The notes below the pieces were generated by a model, which saw only the letters and a program-made list of their open reading frames with translations, was not told the DNA's origin and ran no database searches. Positions 28,348-36,432 of a stretch of DNA of 53,611 bases are shown here, piece by piece (within the stretch, counting starts at the first letter, position 1; each line of letters starts with the position of its first letter). A program made the translations under genes and the position numbers. Source of the stretch: Thermoproteota archaeon (GTDB lineage: Archaea; Thermoproteota; Thermoprotei_A; Sulfolobales; Acidilobaceae); NCBI GenBank assembly GCA_030549835.1, contig JAUQQR010000005.1, positions 1 through 53,611 of the forward strand, in the 5' to 3' direction.

Positions 28348-28605
28348 TTAAGATTTCTTCTCTATACCTTCTCCTTTAGATAATGCGTATACGTATGCTG
28401 ATAATCTTAGAGTATAGAGTGATGCTGAGAGTAGAGTAAATCCTGTTAATGCTGAAAGTAGAGATGTTGCAATTAATCCTCTCTCCATGTAGCTTACACC
28501 CCATAATAGGAATATTAGGGATAAGATGAAGAGTATAATTGATAAGCTTAGATAAATAAGCCATCTCACCGTCTCTGTTATTTTAAATCTTAGCATTGCG
28601 GTCAC
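28348..28605 (-). CDS. Small membrane protein of the MoxR cluster
   Basis: An 85-residue protein with two strong hydrophobic helices (about 14-36 and 43-66) and short charged ends. It starts one base after the moxR stop and ends 14 bp before the DUF4350 gene, so it belongs to the same transcript. I do not recognise the family. A small membrane subunit between moxR and the DUF4350 gene is consistent with a membrane-bound assembly (inference). Confidence 0.65.
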   Translation of the reverse strand: MTAMLRFKITETVRWLIYLSLSIILFILSLIFLLWGVSYMERGLIATSLLSALTGFTLLSASLYTLRLSAYVYALSKGEGIEKKS

Positions 28606-29583
28606 CTATGGTCTCGGTATAGGTGTCTTCGCCAATATATCTCTCACTATGGTCTCAGTATTTACTCCTTCAACTTCATATTCTGGTCTAATTATTATTC
28701 TATGAGATAATACTGGTATAGCTACAGCTTTAATATCGTCTGGTATAACGTAGTCTCTATCATTAATGTAGGCCCATGCTTTAGCTAATCTAATTAAAGA
28801 TATCCCAGCTCTAGGAGAGCCTCCTAGTCTAATATATGGATGTTTCCTAGTCTCTTCTACTATTAATGCTACATACTCATATATCGAGTCTTCTACTTTA
28901 ACTCTACGAGCTTCCTCAATAGCTTCAAGTACTTTACTCTTACTAATAATGGGTTTAAGGTTTTTAATAGTATCTTCTATCTCATCAACCCTTATCATAA
29001 CCTCTATAAAACCCTTATGTGAGGGGTAATTTACACTAACTTTGGCTATAAACCTATCGAGCTGAGCTTCTGGGAGGGGGAAGACACCCTCAAATTCTAT
29101 AGGATTCTGTGTAGCAATAACTAGGAAAGGCTCATCTAAAGCTATAGTAGTACCCTCAATAGTTACTTGCCTCTCCTGCATAGCCTCTAAGAGTGCTGAC
29201 TGAGTTCTTGGAGATGCTCTATTTATCTCATCAACTAGTAGTATATTAGTAAATATAGGGCCAAGCCTTAGCTTAAACTCGCCACTCTTCTGGTCATAGA
29301 TATAACTACCTGTAATATCACTAGGTAGTAGATCTGGAGTCATTTGAACTCTATTAAATTTAAGGTCTATTAGAGAAGCTATAGTCTTAGCAGTTAAAGT
29401 CTTAGCAACACCAGGGACTCCTTCAAGAAGAATATGACCTCTAGCTAAGAGAGCTGTGAGTATTAGCTTAACTTCATTCTCTCTCTCTACTAGAATCCTA
29501 CTAGCATAGCTTATAACCTCTCTAAAAATACTCATGATAATTTCACCATAAATTAAAGATAAAATCTCATGCATCAAGTCCAA
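28606..29583 (-). CDS. moxR: MoxR-type AAA+ ATPase
   Basis: A chaperone-like AAA+ ATPase thought to help mature or activate metalloenzymes or surface complexes. It has Walker A GVPGVAKT, Walker B ILLVDEINRA, sensor 1 VIATQNPIEFEG, arginine-finger region LPEAQLDRF, and sensor 2 RLGGSPRAGISLIRLAKAWA. The frame opens at TTG 29583 (325 residues). I prefer ATG 29535, which has GGTGA 7 nt upstream and gives the normal N-terminus MSIFREV. It is the first gene of a six-gene minus-strand cluster and has a clear TATA-like box with an inverted repeat behind it. Confidence 0.92.
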   Translation of the reverse strand: MDLMHEILSLIYGEIIMSIFREVISYASRILVERENEVKLILTALLARGHILLEGVPGVAKTLTAKTIASLIDLKFNRVQMTPDLLPSDITGSYIYDQKSGEFKLRLGPIFTNILLVDEINRASPRTQSALLEAMQERQVTIEGTTIALDEPFLVIATQNPIEFEGVFPLPEAQLDRFIAKVSVNYPSHKGFIEVMIRVDEIEDTIKNLKPIISKSKVLEAIEEARRVKVEDSIYEYVALIVEETRKHPYIRLGGSPRAGISLIRLAKAWAYINDRDYVIPDDIKAVAIPVLSHRIIIRPEYEVEGVNTETIVRDILAKTPIPRP

Positions 29584-29606
29584 GGATTAATTATTAGAGC
29601 TAGGAC

Positions 29607-29672
29607 TTTTAAATACTAAATACTTTTTAGACATGTTACCTAGTTAAAAATCTATTAACACAGGTGACATGT
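29607..29672 (-). promoter_or_regulatory. moxR promoter with upstream inverted repeat
   Basis: On the minus strand a TATA-like GTATTTAAAAG lies at about 29607-29617. Directly upstream are the arms ACATGTTACCT (29631-29641) and AGGTGACATGT (29662-29672), an 11-bp inverted repeat with one mismatch and a 20-bp spacer. The position just upstream of TATA/BRE suits an activator site. The repeat is seen; its role is inferred. Confidence 0.5.
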
Positions 29673-29792
29673 AATAGGTTCTAGAATTTATTTCCATGTC
29701 TAACCTAATTAGTAACTACTTAATACTTTATATGTTATATTATGAGAAATAATTATTGGGAAAAGAAAAAAGAAATATGAGATCTAGGCATA

Positions 29793-31256
29793 CTACCAGT
29801 ATCCGAGAGTTCTTCCTACAGCAGCTACTAGGAATACGAGGCATAGCACCATGAAGACTAAATTCAATATTATTAATATAGGGTGTAGTCTTAACTCTTT
29901 AGGTACAACTTTATAATTGAGGTATATTAAGGCTGGCACTCCTAAAATTGCTGCAGCATTAGCAGCATTAGCAGCAATAAGTATTAAAACAAATGGTGCC
30001 CTAAAGAACATGGCTAGTGAAGCCCACGCTAAGTATATAGCTAGAATAGCATAGTAGATTACCCTAACGTCATTACGAGCAATACTCCTAACACTCTCAA
30101 GCCTCCAGAACGCATCAACAAGAGCTCTTACAACAGCATCAACGACTCCTAATTGTGTCTTAAGGAGTACAAGAATAGCTACTATAACTCCAAATATGAA
30201 GCCTGCGGACCCCCAGCCTAGTTCTCTGAGTGCTAATCCAAGCCATGCCGGTATACCCCATGTAATTTCTAGTTCTAATCCTCTAGCTATTGCATAGCTT
30301 AGAGTCATAGGTATCCACATACCTATGAGAGCCCCTATAAAGAATATGAAGACTAATTCTTCAGTAGCTATACGTATCCATCTACGATAAGCTTCTAAAT
30401 TCTCAGGAGTTAACCTGAATAATCTCCCTATAGGTGACATATAGATAGTCTTACCGCCTACAATAGCTGGGATATAGCCTGTCTTAGCAGCCATACCATA
30501 ACCTTTATCTTTGAAGTAATTAGCTAGAATATAGTTTATACCTGTAGCATACCCTGTAAATCCCCAGAATGCTCCTAGCAAGACTAAATCTACACCTGGT
30601 GGTATATAACCAAATGAAACAATACCTTTAGCTAACTCGCCCCAAACCCATAAAGGTGTTAGTATTACAGCTAATATTATAAATACTGGGAATAGGAACC
30701 CGAGATCAAGCCAATTGAATACCTCTAAAGTTCTAGCAACTCTATGACCTAATGTTAATATTATAAATGTTAATATTAATAATGCTATTCCCATAGTTAT
30801 AACTATAGGCCTATGCTCAGGTCCAGGAACATCTCCAACTATGAGGCTTGTAGCAGCCGCTGCACTAGTCGCCGCCCACCCACCCCAAATAAATGATAAT
30901 GGAACAAAGAGAGCTCCAAGGACACCGACGAGTATATGAATTCTAAACATCATAGCTATAGGAGTTTCTCCATAAGCGACAATTAGTCTAACCCACGAGT
31001 AGAGGTATATTGTCTGAAGGAATGCGCCTATGAGAACAAGCCATGCTAAACCTAGACCAGTTTCAATTGCTACAGAAGGACCTATAAGAAACTCTCCACT
31101 CCCAATAGAAACACCTAGAGCTATAACAGCAGGACCCCATAAGAGTAGTATTCGATCCCTTAATGTTATACTCCTACCTAACCGCTCCTCAGGAGTTTCT
31201 AGCTTATCCTCAACAGGAATGGTATGGGAAGACATAACCCTACACCATAACGTCAC
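29793..31256 (-). CDS. Nramp-related membrane transporter with non-canonical metal site
   Basis: A 487-residue protein with about 11-12 membrane helices. Its first helix region GPAVIALGVSIGSGEFLIGP and general layout place it in the Nramp/LeuT-fold superfamily. Canonical Nramp proteins carry DPGN in helix 1 and MPH in helix 6. Here helix 1 has GSGE (residues 52-55 from GTG 31256) and the helix 6 region reads FTGYATGINY. It is therefore probably not an ordinary Mn/Fe importer, and the substrate is unknown. Starts are GTG 31256 (leaderless by the TATA spacing) or ATG 31235. It is monocistronic, with a 12-bp palindrome beside its promoter. Confidence 0.8.
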   Translation of the reverse strand: MTLWCRVMSSHTIPVEDKLETPEERLGRSITLRDRILLLWGPAVIALGVSIGSGEFLIGPSVAIETGLGLAWLVLIGAFLQTIYLYSWVRLIVAYGETPIAMMFRIHILVGVLGALFVPLSFIWGGWAATSAAAATSLIVGDVPGPEHRPIVITMGIALLILTFIILTLGHRVARTLEVFNWLDLGFLFPVFIILAVILTPLWVWGELAKGIVSFGYIPPGVDLVLLGAFWGFTGYATGINYILANYFKDKGYGMAAKTGYIPAIVGGKTIYMSPIGRLFRLTPENLEAYRRWIRIATEELVFIFFIGALIGMWIPMTLSYAIARGLELEITWGIPAWLGLALRELGWGSAGFIFGVIVAILVLLKTQLGVVDAVVRALVDAFWRLESVRSIARNDVRVIYYAILAIYLAWASLAMFFRAPFVLILIAANAANAAAILGVPALIYLNYKVVPKELRLHPILIILNLVFMVLCLVFLVAAVGRTLGYW

Positions 31257-31277
31257 ATAGAAATGTATAAAGAGAGC

Positions 31278-31300
31278 TTAAAATACTTTATACATGTATA
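31278..31300 (-). promoter_or_regulatory. Promoter of the Nramp-like gene with 12-bp palindrome
   Basis: On the minus strand TATTTTAAGC (about 31277-31286) is a TATA-like box about 25 bp before GTG 31256. Immediately upstream is the perfect palindrome TATACATGTATA (31289-31300). The site overlaps the usual BRE position, so a bound regulator could block or recruit TFB. The palindrome is seen; regulation is inferred. Confidence 0.45.
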
Positions 31301-31586
31301 CTCATAAATATTTCTCATCTCTCTTTATTCCTCAAATAATACTATTCTGAAAGATAATTCTACATAATACTTAAAGACTTTAAATCTTCTATATGAATAC
31401 TGTACTTACGGCCCTCGCTATGCTATAGTTAGAGGATTAGGACTCAAAATTACATGTAGTACTCTTCTATATAAGTCTAATTTCCTGTTGTCTCATAGTC
31501 TCAGCATGATCTTTTCATCTATAATGACCTTGTATCGTATCTATATTTAGAGGAAGAGATTAAATTATTCTAGCTAAATACGTTAG
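31301..31586. other. Intergenic stretch with no recognised feature
   Basis: AT-rich sequence downstream of the oppD relic and upstream of the Nramp-like promoter. I found no open gene, tRNA, C/D box arrangement or long repeat. An oppF gene would be expected near here in a complete opp operon, but no OppF-like codons are visible in any frame I read. Confidence 0.5.
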
Positions 31587-31668
31587 GGGTTCAGCTCTGA
31601 TATGATTAATCATAGCAGAAGAACTAACAGATATAAATTATTATAAAACCCAAGACAGCCACATTAGA
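31587..31668 (-). mobile_element. 82-bp mini IS relic sharing ends with other copies
   Basis: The minus strand starts TCTAATGTGGCTGTCTTGGG and ends AGAGCTGAACCCC. The first block matches the left ends at 40567 (plus) and 50491 (minus, CCTAATGTAACC...TTTTGGG); the last matches 40834-40846 and about 181. Between them is the perfect 14-bp palindrome TATGATTAATCATA (31601-31614). It is probably an extreme internal deletion of the same element family. It lies about 40 bp downstream of oppD, where oppF would be expected. Confidence 0.5.
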
Positions 31669-31706
31669 CATATTATAAAGTTAAAGTTTAATGGTTTAAG
31701 TGTAGG

Positions 31707-32666
31707 CTACTCGAGTGGGTAATGGCATGCTACTCTTCTTTCTCCTAGCGTTTTTAGGGTAGGCTCTATTAGCATACATTCTTTTGTTGCTAGAGGACAT
31801 CCGGGGTAGAGTCTGCAGCCACTTGGAGGGTTTATTGGGTCTGGGATTACATCTTTTAATCTAAAGTTACTTTTCTCTCTCCTCTTAATAGATGGCATAG
31901 AGTCTATGAGAGCCTTAGTGAAGGGGTGGAGAGGTTTTCCTAGTACTTCGTCTACAGGTCCTTCCTCTACAATCTTCCCGAGATACATTATAGCTAGTCT
32001 ATTACCTACTAGTCTGGCTACTGCAAGATCGTGTGTTATGAATAGTGTTGAGATAGATAATTCTCTCTTAAACCTCTCTAGAATATCTAAGATAGAGGCT
32101 CTTATTGATACATCAAGCATAGATACTGGTTCATCAGCTACTATGAAATTAGGTTTAAGTATTAAAGCCCTAGCTATAGCAACTCTTTGCCTCTGACCTC
32201 CACTAAGCTGGTGTGGATAGGAGTAGAAGATATTCTCTGATAAGCCTACGCTAAGTAAGCTAGACTTAGCTAGCTTTTCAGCATCTCTCCCATAAGCAGC
32301 CTCATGATCTTCTATAACCTCCATAAGCTGAGATCCTACAGTCCTTAGAGGATCTAAGCTTGCCATGGGATCCTGAAATATCATACCAATATCTTTACCT
32401 CTAATCCTCCTTAGCATACTATCAGAGGCCCTTGTAACATCGATTCCGTTAAAGAATATACTACCTTCCACAATCCTACCTGGGGGAGGGACTAGTCTTA
32501 CTATTGAGAAGCCTAGTGTTGACTTACCACTCCCAGACTCTCCTACAATACTAACTCACTCACTAAATCCTACACTGAATGAGATATTATCGACAGCTCT
32601 AACTATACCACTAAGAGTATAATAGTAAACTCTCAATTCTTCTATAGATAGTAAATCCATAGCCAT
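31707..32666 (-). pseudogene. oppD: Oligopeptide ABC transporter ATPase OppD, interrupted by in-frame TGA
   Basis: From the ATG at 32666 (overlapping the oppC stop) the frame runs 320 codons without a frameshift, but codon 37 is TGA (32556-32558). Read through it, the protein is a complete OppD/DppD: SIVGESGSGKST Walker A, GMIFQDPM Q-loop, LSGGQRQRVAIARAL signature, VADEPVSMLD Walker B, and the C-terminal GCRLYPGCPLATKEC zinc-like loop. The TGA stands between SE and VSIVGESG, where a Trp codon (TGG) would fit. Restarting at GTG 32471 would lose Walker A, so the product would be dead. It sits in a decayed operon with no oppF or oppA. Confidence 0.85.
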
Positions 32667-33502
32667 CACCTTATAGTCCTAATCTGGAACCTATCACTCA
32701 ACCCTTCTCCAATAAGAGCAAATCCTAAGGCTAAGATCATTATTGCTAAACCAGGAAATACTGAAAGCCACCAGTAACCTAAGAGTAGAAACCTCTGGCC
32801 AACTCTAAGATCAAACCCCCAATCTGGAGTCGGTGGAGACACTGTTAACCCTGAGAAGCTTAAGCCAGCTTCAGTTAATATAGCATCTGCAATGTTAAGT
32901 GACATAACTACAAGTATAGTATGTGCAATGTTAGGTAGAATATAGTAGACTATTATAGTCCTATCTCTCACCCCAGAAGCTCTAGCTGCATCTACGAAGA
33001 GCTGGGCTTTAACAGCTAGTGTTTGACCTTTAACCATTCTATAATAGATAGGGATGTAAACTACAGATATAGCTATAGTTGCATTATAAGGGCTAGGTCC
33101 TAAGACAGCGGCGATAGCTATAGCTAGAATCAAGGATGGGAAAGCATATAGGCTATCCATAATCATACTGAGAACTCTATCGATAATACCTCCATAATAG
33201 CCTGAGATAGCGCCTAAAGCAACTCCTACTATTAGAGCTACGAGTGTAGCTGAGATAACAACCTGGAGTACAGTACGTGCCCCCCAAATTATTCTAGATA
33301 GTACATCAAATCCTATGTGATCTGTACCAAGTATATATTCCCTTGATGGTGGAGTGAAGGGAGTTCCAATACTTTTAGTTGGGTCATATGGCGCTACTAC
33401 TGGTGCTATTAAGGCTAAGATAGCTACTGTGACCACTATTAGAGATCCTATAATAATTTTAAGAGAGTCAGGGTATGCTAAAAGAATAGATTTAACCACC
33501 AT
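32666..33502 (-). CDS. oppC: Oligopeptide ABC transporter permease OppC
   Basis: An intact 278-residue permease with six membrane helices. The opening YILGTDHIGFDVLSRIIWGAR is the OppC/DppC hallmark, and a full EAA loop (DAARASGVRDRTIIVYYILPN) couples to the ATPase. The ATG lies directly after the oppB stop, and the stop overlaps the oppD start (TGATG). Its partners oppB and oppD both carry in-frame stop codons, so the transporter is probably not functional although this gene looks unspoiled. This fits recent decay. Confidence 0.92.
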   Translation of the reverse strand: MVVKSILLAYPDSLKIIIGSLIVVTVAILALIAPVVAPYDPTKSIGTPFTPPSREYILGTDHIGFDVLSRIIWGARTVLQVVISATLVALIVGVALGAISGYYGGIIDRVLSMIMDSLYAFPSLILAIAIAAVLGPSPYNATIAISVVYIPIYYRMVKGQTLAVKAQLFVDAARASGVRDRTIIVYYILPNIAHTILVVMSLNIADAILTEAGLSFSGLTVSPPTPDWGFDLRVGQRFLLLGYWWLSVFPGLAIMILALGFALIGEGLSDRFQIRTIR

Positions 33503-34519
33503 TTAATATCTCACCCTAGGATCCACTATAGCATAGAGTATATCAACTATAAGGCTCACGAGGCCAACCATAAATGCAAAGAATATTATAGCACCCTGGA
33601 TAGAGTTTTAATCCCTATACTCTATCCTATCAACTATAAAAGTCCCCATACCAGACCAGTTGAAAGTAGTCTCTGTAAGTATAGCACCCATGAGGAGGAT
33701 TGCAAACTGTAGGCCCATAAATGTGAGTGTAGGTATGAAAGCATGTTTAAAAGCATAAATATAAACCTTTCACTCACTAATACCCCTAGCTCTATAGCTT
33801 CTAATAAAGTCTGTTTCGATAACATCAACCATGTTATTCCTCACAAGCCTCGTATAAGCTCCACTAAGTACTATACCTAGAGTTAAGCTAGGGAGTATTA
33901 AGTGTGATAACGAATCAAGGAAAGCTTCTAGGTTACCTGTTAATATGGCATCTAGGGTATAAAGCCCTGTAACCCCATCGATGTAAACCCCATGATTTAT
34001 CCTACCACTAGTTGGGAGTAGCTGTAGTTTAACCCCGAAGATATATTGAAGTATCATACCTAACCAAGGAATGAAGATTGTATAAGCAACTATACTATAT
34101 AATCTTATAGAGTTATCGAGAGCTCCTCCCCTCACCCTAGAAGCTAGTAGGCCTGTAACCACACCTATTAAGACACTAACACTGAAAGCATATAGAGTTA
34201 ACTTTAGAGTAGCCGGGAACTTAAGTTTTATGTAATCTGATACAGGAACAACTTGAGGAGCTGCTAGTGTAACCCCAAAATCTAGCCTTAAAGTATTGAA
34301 GAGGTAGCCCAAATACTGCTCGTATAGGGGTTTATCAAGCCCTGCAAGCCTCCTCAAAGCCTCAATCTGCTCTGGAGGCACATACCTAGTCCCTATAACA
34401 GCTAGGATAGGATCACCAGGAAGAACTCTAAGAATAATAAATACAAATGTATAGAGTACTAGTATTGTAGGCACTAAAAGAGACGCCCTAACAATAGTAT
34501 ACTTTAGGAGAGATGCCAC
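33503..34519 (-). pseudogene. oppB: Oligopeptide ABC transporter permease OppB with two in-frame stops
   Basis: From GTG 34519 (GGTGG upstream) the frame runs 339 codons to TAA at 33503-33505 with no frameshift. It is broken by TGA at 33770-33772 and TAA at 33608-33610. Read through, it is a complete OppB: LLVPTILVLYTFVF helix, PGDPILAVIG, EAA loop FIRSYRARGISE-stop-KVYIYAFKHAF, and the ending VGLVSLIVDILYAIVDPRVRY. The TGA falls inside the EAA loop, where Trp or Arg is normal. The TAA falls where RDY is normal (Tyr). Two helices beyond the first stop would be missing. Confidence 0.88.
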
Positions 34520-34551
34520 ATCTAGCCACCTAGATAATAAAGTAAAACATA

Positions 34552-35094
34552 GTGGTTGCCTGTATTGTTTATATTCAACACGGGCTCCCCCTCAGTACTC
34601 GCTCACTTATCACAGGGTCATTGGGGGCTACATTAGCGAGCACTACTAAACCCGCCTTGAGGGTCATGTATATCTCCCCACCTCTAATAGCTACCCAGTC
34701 ATCATTGAAGCGGGAGAAGAAGTTTAAGCAAGCTACATAATTTCTATATATTAATAGTGCTTTCTTATATGTCTCCTCCACATACTTATTATGGAGATGT
34801 GAATACCTCTCTCTGAGATATTTACAGCAGAGCTTATGAACCCTCCTCATACTCCTAGCATCACTTCTAACAATTATATCTAAGGCTTCTCTAAGAAGAG
34901 CTGTGTAATCTTTTAGTAAATAGTATATAAGAACTTTATCCCTCCAAGATACTGGCACGAGTCTAATCTTTAAGTCTTCTGAACTATCCCAGTAAACTCA
35001 TTAGTCTCATAAAGCTTTTCAAACAACCGCTCAATACCTCTCTTGATTCCAAATACCTTATCTATGGTAACTAAAACAGCTTAAAACTTTTACA
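34552..35094 (-). pseudogene. Internally deleted TnpB element (family II, copy 1)
   Basis: The minus strand holds a tnpB N-terminal part (IRLVPVSWRDKV, YLLKDYTALLREAL, CCKYLRERYSHLHNKY; open at 34958-34575). This is joined to a C-terminal end NVAPNDPVISERVLRGSPC, then the right end GCCCGTGTTG...AATACAGGCAACCAC. About two thirds of the protein, including the RuvC residues, is missing. The upstream 130 nt (TGTAAAAGTTTT, GAATCAAGAGAGGTAT) match a second copy at 40918-41160. It lies 33 bp upstream of oppB, where oppA would be expected. It cannot encode an active nuclease. Confidence 0.75.
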
Positions 35095-35231
35095 GAGAAA
35101 TCTGTCTTATATTATATCATTTTAAACACTTTATTTGATCTAATATAATGAGTAGACTGTTTTCTTCTTATTTTTCCTAGAAAATGTTTATAAGCTTTGA
35201 TTTCCATCTACTTTTAATTTAGATTTAGTTT

Positions 35232-36431
35232 ATGTCTGAGAAGTTATTGAGACCTAGGGAGGCTATTAGAAAGCTTCAGGAAAGCTAGTAGGATAGGTGG
35301 GGGAGAGTGGAGAAGACAGCAGTAATTAGGACTATTATAGTTGGGTCTAAGAACTTACCATCACACTATGTGTATGCAGCATGTCAGGATGCATCTACTA
35401 GAGCTAAGAGCTTCCTAAAGCTTAAAAAGAGAGGCTTAACGAATAGTGAGTATCCAGAGGTTAAGAACATATCTATATGGCTTGATGACCACCTATGGGA
35501 GCTCTATGGCTATACTAGTGTTAGAATATCTACCCATAGAGGTTGGATAAATGTTAACATCAACCGCATTAACAATTGCCGGAGATACTTAAATAGTGGG
35601 TGGAGGCTTAGATCTGAGTATAGAGTTAAGTTGTATAGGGAGAGAGGAGGCTCATATTCTACTTTATATTCGTGAGAGGTAGAGCTATACCAGCCGAAAG
35701 GGTATGTTACTGTAGATGTTAATGGGAATAGTATTGCTGTTCTAATTGATGGTAGAGTATACCTCTTTGAAACTAATATGGAGAAGATTATCTTAGGATA
35801 CTACTATAGGAGGAAGCGCATCTAGGATAAGTACGATAAGCTCTATGGAGTTAGATGTAGAGCTAAGAGGAAGATTATGAGAAGGCTTAATGAGGGAGAT
35901 AAGAAGAGTGATATTAGGTGGAAGACTGCTAATATTATTGTTAGAGAAGCTGCTAAACGCGAATATGCCATCGTCATGGATAAGCTTGGGAAAAGACCTG
36001 CCGAGTATATGGTAAAAAGAATTAAAGATAAGCAGCTTAGACATAGAATCTACCAAGCATCTCTCAAGGGAGCTCAGATAGCTATAGATGAGAAGACTAG
36101 AGAGCACGGTGCTTCAGTACTATACAAAGAGCCGAAGAATACCCCAAAATATGCCCAATGCATAGAGCTAAGATTAACCACGGTAATAGCTCAAGGATAG
36201 GAACATGTAGCATCGGTGGTGAAAAATGGCATAGAGAGGTTGTAGCATGTTTCGACGTACACCTAAAAGTTCTGGGTGGTGATGGAAGCATTGCTTCAAG
36301 CCATCCAGGACTAATACTAGATGGAAGCCCCGGTACCGTGGGCTCGACAACCGCCTATGAGCCTACGCGGATACCTAGATTTGCGTGGTCGAGGTGGTAG
36401 TCCCTAGATGTAACATCTAGGGACAAACAGA
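35232..36431 (+). pseudogene. tnpB: Decayed IS200/IS605-type TnpB (family I) with right end
   Basis: A nearly full-length tnpB starting MSEKLLRPREAI at ATG 35232. It is broken by TAG-TAG (about 35286-35291), TGA (35673-35675), a TAG near 35822 and a frameshift near 36145. Recognisable parts are the RuvC start GYVTVDVNGNSIAV, YAIVMDKLGKRPAEYM (a family Glu replaced by Asp), and QASLKGAQIAI. After the frameshift come the ending HRAKINHGNSSRIGTCSIGGEKWHREVVACF in pieces and DGSPGTVGSTTAYEPTRIP. One TGA again stands for an expected Trp. No tnpA is present. The element ends against the tatD-like stop codon. Confidence 0.85.
36401..36423 (+). repeat. Right-end hairpin of the TnpB element (family I)
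   Basis: TCCCTAGATGT (36401-36411) and ACATCTAGGGA (36413-36423) form a perfect 11-bp stem with a one-base gap, followed by CAAACAG. The same hairpin in imperfect form closes the mini-element at 50178-50200. In IS200/IS605 elements such subterminal hairpins mark the end, and the RNA across the tnpB 3' end and this hairpin is the known source of TnpB guide RNA. The structure is seen; RNA production is inferred. Confidence 0.7.
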
Positions 36432-36432
36432 A

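Noticed and set aside
31480-31560. Minus-strand ATGAAAA ... CTGA ... TGAGA pattern resembling a C/D sRNA
   Set aside because: The box C match is poor and the stretch before CTGA is only about 7 nt, too short for a guide.
32471-32666. Reading oppD as a shorter gene starting at GTG 32471
   Set aside because: This would remove Walker A, which is present in frame upstream of the TGA; the gene is better described as one interrupted frame.
33634-33828. A separate small gene overlapping oppB on the minus strand
   Set aside because: It is in a different frame from oppB, overlaps its EAA loop, and the read-through oppB frame explains the region fully.
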